Below, one piece after another: positions 9,881 to 18,840 of a DNA stretch of 28,857 nt; positions within the stretch are counted from its first letter, which is position 1; the number at the start of each line of letters is the position of its first letter. The notes under the pieces were generated by a model. That model did not search any database. It was not told where the DNA came from and saw nothing but the letters and a program-made list of their open reading frames with translations. A program made the translations under genes and the position numbers. The DNA lies in assembly GCA_003427395.1 (NCBI GenBank), contig BFEA01000222.1, positions 1,182,566 through 1,211,422 of the forward strand, given 5' to 3'. Source of the DNA: Chara braunii. Its lineage: Eukaryota > Streptophyta > Charophyceae > Charales > Characeae.

Positions 9881-10329
9881 GTGACATATCTCCATGGGCT
9901 ACCTCATTAAGTGACATTAACCAACCCTCTTTTTTGGGAAATTTTTCAAGTAAGCCCCGATTCGAAAAAAAAGCAAGCATAAGTGTGAGGCCTCACGGGC
10001 CTTCCACCAGGCAGCACGGGCCTATAGGCCCTGGGTCCAGGTCAAAAAGGTCCAAGCCCAGTACCACTCGGCCCAGTGGGACTGCCTGGGATTCCCCCAG
10101 CCCAATCTGAGACAGTCTGGAAGGAAGAGTCTACCGGCTGAACAGGACACGGTGTAGCATACCTAGGGCCTTCTACATGGGCTTCGGGGGCCAATATTGT
10201 AGAGAGGGCCTTGCTCTTGATTTTGGGCAGGCGTGTGAGTATTTTGTCTGTTGTTATTCCAGGCGTTGTGTGTTTTGTCTGTTCCCATACCACCCTATTC
10301 AGTTTGCTTTGTTCTTGACTTCTGCATAT

Positions 10330-10424
10330 GTTCTTGGTGTCAAAACGGTATTTCAGGCCTTTGTTCTCGGTGTCAAAACGGTATTTCAGGCCTTTGTTCT
10401 TGGTGTCAAGACGGTATTTCAGTT
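10330..10424. repeat. Three-copy tandem repeat, 33-bp period
   Basis: Units begin at 10330, 10363 and 10396 with gttctYggtgtcaaRacgg and differ by single substitutions. A degenerate partial copy (tttcaggcct) follows at about 10451. Because the period is eleven codons, the open frame through it repeats VLGVKTVFQAF. It lies within an intron and nothing supports expression. Confidence 0.9.
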
Positions 10425-10870
10425 ACCTATCAAATCTGCACAGAATGGCCTTTCAGGCCTTTTTATTGTCATTTTAGTATTATGGGGAACCCTGTTGCAG
10501 CCAGCCCAGTTCAAGCCTCCAATGAGGGAACATGCTGGGGCTGCACCCAACCTGCAGGTGGGCAATACTGGCCAGGGCTCAGCCGGTAGCATCAGGGCTC
10601 AGCTTCTTCAATGGGCCCTACCACCCTTTCCTTCGTACTACGCTTTCTCTCCTTGGCCTTCTTCCTTTTTCTCTCTCCCTTCCTCCTTATCCTCTCCCTC
10701 TTTCCCTTCCTTTCCCTAATTCCGCCTTCCTCATCACATCTATTTCTTCCACTTCGTCCTGTCCCGTCTGTGTATGAATTGCACACTCCTTTGCATGTTT
10801 TACCTGACGCTCTCTGTTGATTGGCACTTACAGTCGATTCTTGTTGGTGTAATCTAAACCCTCTGTAGTC

Positions 10871-10980
10871 TCTTTTTTTTTTTTTTTTTTTTTTTTGTTG
10901 TTTGTTTTAAGAGGCTCCATCTATTGGTGGGGAGCGTCACCTGCTGGAAAATGGGTCCAGCGTCCCCTACACAGTGTGAT
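10871..10980 (-). mobile_element. Poly(A) retroposon (SINE-like), family copy 3
   Basis: A T-run at 10871-10896 on the + strand is the poly(A) tail of a - strand copy. The core follows at about 10965-10910 as GGACCCATTTTCCAGCAGG and CCCCACCAATAGATGGAGCC. Here the tail begins directly after the core (cttaaaacaaacaacaaaa), without the 70-95 bases that copies 1 and 2 have between core and tail. The 5' limit is unclear; no target duplication was found. Confidence 0.7.
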
Positions 10981-10982
10981 AC

Positions 10983-11720
10983 AATATTGCAATCAGACTC
11001 GCATACTTCGCCACTTCACATGCATACAAAGTGGCACGCGCTCAATTAGCGCGCCGTTTCATAGCCCAACGTGCAAGCGGCACTATACGGCTCCGACCGG
11101 AGAATGTTCTGCGGCCCTCTGGGGCATCAGCCACTTCAAAGCGTTTTTGTACGGCCGGAAGTTCACTCTCGTCACCGACCATGAGCCAGCTTCGAAGAAG
11201 TCCAAAGATTATTCGATTATGATGGGACGATGGGCCACGACGCTGCAGAGTATAGACTTTGATATTCGGCATCGGAAACTCAAGAGGCACGAAAACGCCG
11301 ACGGATTGACACGTCTACAGTGGCCATCCAAGGTGCCTGCAAGTGAAGAAGTGACCCCAGAAACTTCAGCGCCGACCACGCGCTCAATTAGTGCGCGATT
11401 TCATAGCCCAACGTGCAAGTGGCACTATTCGGCTCCGACCGGAGAATGTTCTGCGGCCCTCTGGGGCATCAGCCACTTCAAAGCGTTTTTGTACGGCTGG
11501 AAGTTCACTCTCGTCACCGACCATGAGCCTTTGCTGGCTTCGAAGAAGTCCAAAGATTATTCAATTATGATTGGATGGGCCATGACGTTGCAGAGTACAG
11601 ACTTTGATATTCGGCATCGGAAACACGAGAGGCACGAAAACGCCGACGGATTGACATGTCTACAGCGGCCATCCAAGGTGCCTGCAAGTGAAGAAGTGAC
11701 ACCATGGAACGATCCGGACA
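10983..11720 (+). pseudogene. Ty3-like RNase H segment, tandemly duplicated in frame
   Basis: One open frame (10895-11857) contains two copies of a Ty3/gypsy RNase H segment, about 11039-11358 and 11381-11701, offset by 342-345 bases. Each reads TGECSAALWGISHFKAFLYG, then FTLVTDHEP, then DFDIRHRK and HENADGLT, all typical of the domain that degrades RNA in the RNA/DNA hybrid. Copy 1 has lost two codons after DHEP. No reverse transcriptase or integrase flanks them, so this is a fragment in the IFT172 intron. The frame beyond 11720 is unrecognised. Confidence 0.85.
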
Positions 11721-11875
11721 GGCAATTTCCGCTTGATTGTTTGAACCACGGTCATCGCTGCAGTTTCAACAGCTTCATCATCCTCGACTTAATCCTGATT
11801 TGCTGCAATCCATGCAGCTCTTCAACACTCAGGCTCGGTACGCTGCGGTGGAAGTAACGGTCTAGATGGTATCCG

Positions 11876-13383
11876 AATTCCGCAACAAGCGGTCTGGCTA
11901 GCACTCATGGAGCCGCAACTTCTCGGCCATTTGAAGAAGGGGGCTTTGTGGACTCCAGCCCTCATTATCTGGAGACACTATACTTTTGAACAGAAGTATC
12001 CAGATACTGTCAACCAGATCCTGACGCAGCCTCTTTTTGGAAACAAGTTATTCAGACCGAGGATGGCCATCCATTTGCATGGCAGGGCCAGCCCGGAGCT
12101 TTTGGGAGGCAATGGTTTAGAGAAGGGGGGTTATCAACTACAACACCTTTGGGACAGGGAGTGGCGGCACTGGAAGAATGCAGAGGAGTTAAAGAAAACA
12201 CTCTACAAGCAGGTGGCGAAGACACAGAGGCTGCATGCAGTGAGGCAATCCTGGGCCCATAGATTAGGATGCTAGCGGACGAGAGAAGGGTGGTGGGGGA
12301 ATGGGTGGGACGTGGGGACGAGGAAGGGAAGGTGCATCAGGTGACTTGGGTCTTGGATGGGGGCGGTGTGGAGATACGTGCGTCGGAAGCAAGAGACGGC
12401 CTGAGCACCACCCTGCCACCCCTTCGGGAGGTGAGGGAGATAGGGGACGAAGACATATTTGCAGTATCAGTTCTGAGAGACAAGGGAAGAACACGCCCAC
12501 CACGCCTTTGTCCTTTTAATATCACCACCCTGGCCCAGCAACTGACATTTGACCCAGGAAGATGGGTATGTGTGCCGCAAAAAAGCCTGTGAACGTCCAG
12601 ACCGTTCCACCAGGTGACTACCAAAGATATGTATTGTGCCCAGCTACAGCCGTTTCAGTGTTAGGGAGGAACTGACAGAAAGATGGAGAAAGAGGGGGTT
12701 CCGGATGAGCCACTGGAAGAATGGGGGGAGACGGAGGGGTGAGGCTTCTTCTCTAACTTGACCTCATTACCGGACCGGAGGCAAGCAGCCCCGTTGTGGC
12801 TCCTGCTTCACCAAGCAGTGCCAACAGCAAAATGGCAGTCAACAAAGAGTAGACACACGGACCCATGTGCCAGCTATGTAAGGAGCCGGTAGAAGACATA
12901 CCTCATCTGTTCCTCCACTGCCCACGGCACAAACAGTTCTGGCAGCAATGGCAGATGGAGGCTGAGAGACACAATCTCCCCCTCAGGGAAGAAGAGGGCA
13001 ACCGGGAGGATGAGGTGGCACTGCTGGTAGGAATGCGCAAACATAAAGAAGATAGCAAAGTTTTTGAAACCATGAGGGCAGCAGCGCTGTAGGGGATCTG
13101 GTGTTGTAGGAATGAAGAAATTTGGGTGGGACACCGCTTTACTGCACTAAAGACAATGGAATACGTCAAGGAGAATCTGCGAATTGCTATTCAAGGGGAC
13201 TTCGACCAAACCAGGGAAAAGAAAGGAGCAGAGGCCAAGTGGGGAGAAACCCCATTTGGGCGATCGTGGGGAATAGCCCCGGCACTAATTCAGTCTGCAG
13301 ACACAATGGCCTCCTTGCGATTTGGCCCGTTCCTGACTCAACAAGGAGAGGATTTTGGTGACAAATACTGTCTAAAGTTCTAA
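11876..13383 (+). pseudogene. LINE ORF2 C-terminal region with zinc finger
   Basis: This + strand LINE remnant covers only the part after reverse transcriptase. The block 11907-12275 has ILTQPLFGN and HLWDREWRHWKN, as in LINE C-terminal regions. A second block lies at 12269-12592, and frameshifted segments lead to a zf-RVT finger at 12868-12921 (CQLC, then HLFLHC). The end block is 13092-13383, ending KYCLKF and a stop. Frameshifts and stops at 12275, 12592 and about 13090 make it dead. It is a different copy from the one at 5994-9345, since both contain the zinc finger, and it is truncated at its 5' side. Confidence 0.85.
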
Positions 13384-13665
13384 ACTAGAATAAGATCAGC
13401 ATTGTACAGGTATGAAAGAAAGTACAAGGCTATTAAAAAGGACTGGGACTTTAAATGGGAAAAAGAAAAGCAGTAGGGGGACTGGAACGGATATAGTAAT
13501 GAAGTGATTAGGGGAGGGTGGGGGGAAGGATGAGAGAGGGAGGGGACTGGAACAAATAAAGCAATGAGGTGATAGGGAGGGTGGGGAGAAGGATGAGAGA
13601 GGGAGGGGCTGGGGGAGGAGGGGGGGGGAGGGTTGGTTTCCTATGACAATAAAAGTTAAGACCTC
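13384..13665 (+). repeat. LINE 3' flank with G-rich tandem duplication
   Basis: Downstream of the LINE stop codon, a segment of about 60-65 bases starting ggggactggaac is present twice (about 13477-13543 and 13541-13605). Both copies share gaaggatgagagagggagg. A G-run (13605-13632) and a possible polyadenylation motif aataaa (13648-13653) follow. This looks like the element's 3' untranslated region, although no poly(A) tail is visible. Confidence 0.6.
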
Positions 13666-14558
13666 TTGAAAGTCGTGGTGGCTGGGTACTCATGGGTACC
13701 GCGTGGGACTGGGTGAGGTGGACTATCACTTGCTGACACAGACACGGCAAGTGATGCCTACGACTTTCTAGAACCTAGGACCTAGACTGACCCTCCAACT
13801 AACCCAAGAGCCAGGTAGAGACTTCCAGAAAGACTCTAACTAAGACTAACGGAAACAGACTAACCTGCTAATACGAAGACCTACTGATCAAGATCTGCAA
13901 CGAATTAACATTGACTTACTAACTAATCTTACGGGATTAGGGACAAGTCATGGGTTCAAATCTCACACAGGGTCGTAGGGTCAATTTACAGGGCTACGGG
14001 GTAGGTCTAGGGATCGAGTCCTACAGTCTGTGTCAGTCAGGTAAACTGGGTGCAACCGTTTCACTTCACTTGCCGTGAGAACAATTTCAGCTGTTCAATT
14101 TATTAGATCAATCGGCTGAATTTTTTCATGCAGCGTGTCTGACACTGTGGCCTAAGTTCTTGCTGTATGTACAACTCAGGCCACAACTGAACTGCAAAAA
14201 CGAGTTCATTTGCAACTCGAAACTCAAACTGTGACATCGCTGTAGTTACCTTTTTTTTTAATGTCCTGCTCCATCGCTCTTTGGAACTTCTGTGAGATGG
14301 GGTGGGGTGACATGGTCTGCAATGGACTCCACTTTCATCCTGCAACTCATTCCGAGCGGTTGAACTTCGACTGTAACTTTGTGTGTCTCAAACATAAACT
14401 GTGGCTGCAAAATACGAAAGGCCACCTGTTGGTACAAAGAGCAATACAACCTGGTACAGTATGTTGATTTCTATGCACAGCAGTTCATTGACATCAGTTG
14501 TTGTTTTTTTGTCTTTCGCCCCTGTATTTCTCTCGATCTTCTGTGAGAGGGGCTGCAG

Positions 14559-14614
14559 AGGACACAAGGGAGGCGGTTCGCGACTGGGTGTTAGAGCTAA
14601 GTATGGATAAACAG
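14559..14614 (+). CDS. IFT172: IFT172, next exon (56 bases)
   Basis: With the leftover G of the previous exon it encodes EDTREAVRDWVLELSMDKQ. This is the highly conserved (E)REEVRDWVL-SMDQ segment that directly follows the PLP/IPEKH part in IFT172 proteins. The acceptor is ctgcag (14553-14558) and the donor is a consensus CAG/gtaagc at 14615. Phase in is 1 and phase out is 0. Order, spacing in the protein and phase all agree with the exon at 9724, so the two support each other. The C-terminal part of the protein should follow but was not found with confidence. Confidence 0.87.
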
Positions 14615-14685
14615 GTAAGCGGCAATTCCTGGCTGTCCCTCAACCTTTACTATTGCATGTAAATGTTCACATACATTCATTTCAG

Positions 14686-14721
14686 GAAGTTATGAAATCC
14701 GAGAGCTTTGCAGCTCTGTAA
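14686..14721 (+). CDS. Tentative IFT172 exon or alternative 3' end
   Basis: An acceptor-like ttcatttcag ends at 14685, 71 bases after the preceding donor. In phase 0 the sequence reads EVMKSESFAAL and then TAA (14719-14721). A weak donor GT at 14718 could instead join it to a later exon. I see no clear similarity to the known IFT172 C-terminus, so this may be plain intron. If used, it would end the protein about 70 residues early. Confidence 0.2.
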   Translation, partial: EVMKSESFAAL

Positions 14722-15333
14722 CTTGAATGTGGGTCGAAGAACTCCAATAATCAGGGTGTCCAGGTCATAATGATGTGTTTGTTTGAGTCCTTATCTCCTT
14801 GCATTATATGTTGGAAGTGTCCTTTCATTACTGTCCAGGTCATAAACCATCACATCCACCATGGAAAGGAAGCCTTGCACCTCCTGTATCTGACACTTAG
14901 CACCTGCTGACCCAGTGCGATGAGCCCCATACATGTACAAAGTTTTCACACCCATTCATCAAGAACTCTCTCAGTTACTTGTGACAGACAGACAGCTTTT
15001 AGGCTGGGCTGGATATTGACCTGGTGAAGCATGTGTATGGACAACCTCACGCCCGGGCCAACTTTCTGATCGGAGTAAGAGCAGGCTAGAAAGTGTGTAG
15101 AGGGATGTGCCATGGAGTTTTGGGAATGGGGGTGGAGTCCCTGGTTGGAACTGGGATCCCTGTGAGTCAGGTCTGGAAGAGTCCCTGGTTGGAACTGGGA
15201 TCCCTGTGAGTCAGGTCTGGAAGAGTACTTAAGAATTGAATAGGCTGGTGAATCTAAGGGTGAAAAGGAGAGATTCAAGAGCAATTACACCAAACAATTG
15301 AAGGACATTGACCAAAAGCAAAACAAAAGATTG
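14722..15333. other. Unassigned DNA with a 44-bp tandem duplication
   Basis: The only structure I can support is a perfect two-copy repeat of a 44-base unit (gtccctggttggaactggga onward) at 15137-15224. The rest has no recognisable gene, RNA or transposon end. It may be intronic if IFT172 continues to the right. Confidence 0.5.
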
Positions 15334-15708
15334 TTAAGAAAAACCTCCATTTACTACCACCTTCGCATTCACTGCCCCCATTTTCCACAACCGAAGGCCT
15401 CTGGGGTATATGCGGGATCGTGCAGCTCTGCCATGTGTTGATTCGCAGAGCTTAGAGTCTGAGGTGAATGCTCTCAACTGAGAGTGCCGAACATGGCCGT
15501 CAGTGTCGCTGCACGCCACGTAAACGCAGCCTTGGTGCAGGTAGAGCTCTTCGTGCCGAGAAAGAATATGGCGGAAAGTCCGTCTCCATATCACGAATCC
15601 AGAACTGACAAAAGCAGAAGAATAACCTTTGTCCAGGAAAAGATATGACCAATATATCCAAGTTGCGGCTTCTCTAATGTACCACTCACAGACCCTTTGC
15701 CTTTGCAT
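15334..15708 (-). CDS. Unrecognised open frame, 124 codons
   Basis: An uninterrupted frame on the - strand has mixed, non-repetitive composition and includes SRHEELYLHQG, CVYVACSDTDGHV and GLRLWKMGA. I do not recognise a family. It has several Cys and Trp residues and no signal peptide or obvious membrane segment. The opposite strand is also partly open. It lies just left of an LTR (15802) but shows no retroelement motif. It could be an exon of an unknown gene, an old repeat-derived frame, or chance. Confidence 0.2.
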   Translation of the reverse strand: MQRQRVCEWYIREAATWIYWSYLFLDKGYSSAFVSSGFVIWRRTFRHILSRHEELYLHQGCVYVACSDTDGHVRHSQLRAFTSDSKLCESTHGRAARSRIYPRGLRLWKMGAVNAKVVVNGGFS

Positions 15709-15801
15709 GTGCTACGGAAAGGGTGGAGGGTTGATTGTGGGAGACGAGAAACATCAGGGGGAGGAGGACTCAATCTCGGGAAATAGCCGCAAGAATTCAG
15801 A

Positions 15802-17267
15802 TGTAATGACCCCCCATAACAAAGACTGAGAACACTGCTGATTTCTGAGTTCTGCCGATGGAATGGATGCCTTGCTGAGATTCCCGCATTCTGCCGAGTT
15901 TTCTAAGTCTCTGTGTGCGTGCGTGCTTGGTGACCTGCCTGCCTGTCTGAGTGCTTGTCGGCCTGAGTATGTGTGTGACCCGCAAGGGTACTTTGCTTGT
16001 TTGGGAGGCCCGTACGGCCAGTACTGACCTGTGGCCGTGACATTGAGGGTTGCAGTGGGGGAAAACACTCAAGTGGCGGAGCAAGAGGCCCGCGACCCGT
16101 AGGGCCAGTACTTACCTGTGGCAGTGACATTGAGGGTTGCAGCGGGGGAAAACACTCAAGTGGCGGAGCAAGAGGCCCACGACACTTAGAGCAGCGGAAA
16201 AACACTCGAGTAGCAGGTAGGCCGGTACTGCACCAAGTAGAAGTAGATGTGCCGGGTACTCGAGGCCGAGCAGAAGAAGACAAAGTTGGCATTTTTAGAG
16301 GCCCAGTAGCGGTATGCTAGGTCTAGGCGGGTACCAGTCCAACCAGTCTGAGTCTAGGGCCTGTACAGGCAATACCAGAGTCTGCAATGATGTTTCCCTC
16401 CGAAAGGGAGGAGGTACCGGTTGGTTGGGAGGCCAAGTGGCCTGGAAGTCACCACCCAAGAGGCAAGTAGGCTGCTATATCTTCGGGCTGAGCCAAGAGC
16501 TCAGCCTCATTCTTCGGAGTGCAAGTTTGGCGACACACTGCTTGGAGCGCTGGTTGGAGGACCGCTGGACACTTTTGCACTGCTCGGAGGAAGGAGACCG
16601 GGAGCTCCCACCTCGGCTACGGTGGAGCTCTACCGGTAGGAGGAGGAGGGAGAAGAGGACTGAGGAGGAGAGTGGCGAGGTGCCTACCTGGCTATGGTGC
16701 ACACCATCTTCATCACCTTGATAGGCGCTGCATCTGGAAGGCCCCAGTTGGGGTAGTGCTGCACCAAGGAACCTCGAGGAAGAGTCAGGCATGGCGGCTT
16801 GATGCGCAGCGGCATAGCTGCTTTGTGTTGTCCTTGGACAGGAGGGCAGCGACATACCTGCTTTGTGTTGTCCTTTGGACAGGAGGGCAGAGCACTCAGT
16901 AGTCCGCCATAGCCTTGGCCTACATGAAGAGAGAGAGGAAGGATGGTCATGGCTATTGTGGACCTCATGTTGTGCCTGCAGTGGAAGAGGGATTCGGACA
17001 TTGATTCTGGTTCAGCCATTCAACATTATTATTGTTATTTCTTGTTTGAATAAGAGAGGAGGAGATAAGGAGGAGGAGAATGTTTGGCGAAGAAGAAGAG
17101 CATTATCATTGGTCTATGCTGGTGTACATCACCTTCTTCTTCCTTGTTTCTTCTTCTTCTCCTTCTTTCCCTCTCTCTCATCTTAAGTTCATTCATTTCT
17201 TTTTGCAATTGGAAGGCATTGTACTTTCTGATGAATATGTACTTCAAAATTGGCCAGGATCGTAACA
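15802..17267 (+). mobile_element. LTR of a Ty3-like retrotransposon (copy A, + orientation)
   Basis: This 1,466-bp LTR starts TGTAATGACCC and ends GATCGTAACA, i.e. TG...CA. A primer binding site follows one base later. The sequence is homologous along most of its length, in opposite orientation, to 21144-22460: for example the block AATTGGCCAGGATC at the 3' end, a GAATAAGAGA..GGAGATAAGGAGGAGGAGA block, and CTGATTTCTGAGTT near the 5' end. It contains internal tandem repeats (87-bp period at 16005-16180; about 40-bp at 16819-16890). No matching second LTR in the same orientation lies in the window, so it is the 5' LTR of a disrupted element. Confidence 0.8.
16005..16180. repeat. 87-bp tandem duplication inside LTR A
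   Basis: Two copies share cattgagggttgcag (16041 and 16128) and ggggaaaacactcaagtggc, offset by 87 bases. A third partial match (gcggaaaaacactcgagtagc) lies just downstream at about 16193-16213. LTR B has only one copy of this block, so the expansion is specific to copy A. Confidence 0.85.
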
Positions 17268-17268
17268 T

Positions 17269-17280
17269 TGGTATCAGAGC
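17269..17280 (+). promoter_or_regulatory. Primer binding site (initiator-Met tRNA type)
   Basis: TGGTATCAGAGC directly follows the LTR end CA with one intervening T. It is complementary to the 3' end of initiator methionine tRNA, the usual primer for minus-strand DNA synthesis of plant LTR retrotransposons. It fixes the orientation of copy A as + and its LTR boundary at 17267. Confidence 0.85.
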
Positions 17281-17329
17281 GGATTCTACTAGCTGGCGAG
17301 AGTTGACTTTGCTGCCATAACGCTAATCT

Positions 17330-17376
17330 AAGTGGTTAGGGCTAACCACTTAGGGTTAGGGAAGGAAGTTAGGGTT
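17330..17376. repeat. Perfect 10-bp stem followed by TTAGGG motifs
   Basis: The sequence aagtggttag-gg-ctaaccactt (17330-17351) is a perfect inverted repeat with a 2-base loop. TTAGGG follows at 17350-17355, 17356-17361 and 17369-17374. It lies 50 bases after the primer binding site, in what would be the leader of the element. A role in RNA dimerisation or packaging is possible but unsupported. Confidence 0.6.
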
Positions 17377-18183
17377 AAGTGGGGCAGCGTGGTGAAAGGG
17401 AAGCTGCTCCCACCTGGCAGGGTCGTGAAGGGTCGACAATAGACCCGGCCAGGTTGCTAGTGTGCGTGTATGTGGTGGCGAGACACAAGGTGGGACTTCG
17501 TGACAAAATTAGAGAGAGGCAACAGTGAAGGGCACCTACAACTGGAATCTGGACTTCAGGGAAGACAAGGAGCGACTTTAGGGCTCCCCTCAAGTTAGGC
17601 GAGCTTGAGGGTAGCAGCCATATCTGCACCAACGGACTGCAGGTTGCTACTCCGATCTTCAACATCGACGGGCTCACCTGATGAGTGAATGGATGGAGTA
17701 TCTTGTGCACAATGTCGTATCTTTCTACAATACTTTATGTATTTCATTCTGAACGGCTTTAGTCTATAGGTTCTTTCTGGAGTTGAAATTTGTTTTTCGG
17801 TACGGTAGGGACAAAAAGTAGGTCTTTGTGGAACTCTTGCTGGTTGGGACCCACTCTTGACTCAACTGGGACCTTTTTTTGGACCCAGTAGGATTGGGCC
17901 CAAGCAAGAAGGGCCCCTCAGGCCCAAATCTGTTGACGTCTGTCACCTTGCTCTACCTTGCTGGGAATTGGAGTTCAAGCTTTCGGACCAGGACACTTGC
18001 TGCTGAGGGGATCTCAGCTGAGACGTTTCACAAACTTTATTGCACGGTCTGCCGCTTGACTCGCACCTTAGACACCACTCAATTTTCTCCCGCATTATGT
18101 AGTACCATACTTGCGGCGCACTTGGGCAGTGCGTCGTGCGGTGCGTGTGCGCCATGCGCCGTGCGCAAATTGGTGATGCACTC
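17377..18183. other. Unassigned DNA, presumed retroelement leader
   Basis: No gag-like frame follows the primer binding site. The open frames here are short and without motif. The sequence may be the non-coding leader of the element whose LTR ends at 17267, or later insertions. A local run rich in GTGCG/GCGCC occurs at 18126-18170. Confidence 0.4.
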
Positions 18184-18250
18184 AATTCTTATTCTTATTC
18201 TTATTTTTTTAAATATAGGGATGTGTGTGTACACACACACACACACACAC

Positions 18251-18308
<58 letters not shown>
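18184..18308. repeat. Compound microsatellite (TTATTC)n, (AC)n, (AG)n
   Basis: Successive runs are attcttattcttattctta (18185-18205), alternating GT then AC (18224-18253), and a long AG run (18256-18308). Frames through them read as Arg/Glu or Ser/Leu repeats and are artefacts of the repeat. Confidence 0.95.
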
Positions 18309-18309
<1 letters not shown>

Positions 18310-18544
18310 AAAGGATCCCCTAGGGCCCATGCAGGTTATCTGAAGGGTCCTCGCAGCAATTTAGCAAGGACCCTCCACCAAAATCGAGGCAGGCAGTGAA
18401 TACAAAGTGGAGCACGAGCTGGCTGAATATATACTCAGGATTCGTATTCAGGTCTGTGTTTCAGCAGTTATGGGTTGCGCACTTCGCTAGGCCCTATTGG
18501 TCTCTGCACGTTATTCTCAGGGCTTGGCTGTAGTACTCACCAAA

Positions 18545-18840
18545 TGTGCAAAATTAGAATGAATCTTTTGCTCGTGGAATAATACGCCGCCATATGTTTT
18601 GTCTTTTCTGCGTGTGGTGAGTAGAGGCCCTTAGGACCACTGTGCAGAATTAGAATGAATCTTTTGCTAGAACGTGGAATAATACGCCGCCATATGTTTT
18701 GTCTTTTGTGCATGTGGTGAGTAGAGGCCCTTATGGCCACTGTGCAGAATTGGAATGAATCTTCTACGAGAACTTGGAATAATACGCCGCCATATGTTTT
18801 GTCTTTTGTGCATGTGCTGAGTAGAGGCCCTTAGAGCCAT
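18545..18840. repeat. Three-copy minisatellite, about 100-bp period
   Basis: Units start at 18545, 18641 and 18741 (tgtgcaRaattRgaatgaat); a fourth would begin at 18841 but diverges at once. Each holds the near-invariant block aatacgccgccatatgtttt and ends gtagaggccctta. Both strands are largely open, but unit lengths of 96 and 100 are not multiples of three, so it is not a repeat protein. Confidence 0.9.

Larger units (their letters stand above)
9881..14558 (+). other. IFT172: IFT172 intron (4,678 bp) filled with retroelement remnants
   Basis: The intron runs from GT at 9881 to AG at 14557-14558 and interrupts a Glu codon (G/AG). It contains a 33-bp tandem repeat, a pyrimidine tract (10620-10720), retroposon copy 3, a duplicated Ty3 RNase H segment and the 3' part of a LINE. 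All are in the + direction except the retroposon. The parts at 9881-10320, 10430-10860 and 13670-14540 hold nothing I can name. The acceptor is preceded by a long T/C-rich stretch (14500-14540). Confidence 0.8.

Noticed and set aside
9881-10110. Coding continuation of the frame that begins at 9724
   Set aside because: After the donor at 9881 the translation turns into Pro/Ser-rich nonsense, and the true continuation, in matching phase, is at 14559.
10177-10719. 180-codon frame with repeated VLGVKTVFQAF
   Set aside because: The repeat is a 33-bp DNA duplication (eleven codons) inside the IFT172 intron; the flanking residues are without motif and end in a pyrimidine tract.
13540-13560. DWNK-like codons reminiscent of the IFT172 C-terminus
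   Set aside because: They lie in a G-rich tandem repeat of the LINE 3' flank, upstream of the exon they would have to follow.
18079-18399. Open frames with long Arg/Glu or Ser/Leu runs
   Set aside because: They are direct translations of the (AG)n and (AC)n microsatellites.
18545-18840. CRISPR-like array
   Set aside because: The units are contiguous duplicates without unique spacers, and the genome is eukaryotic.
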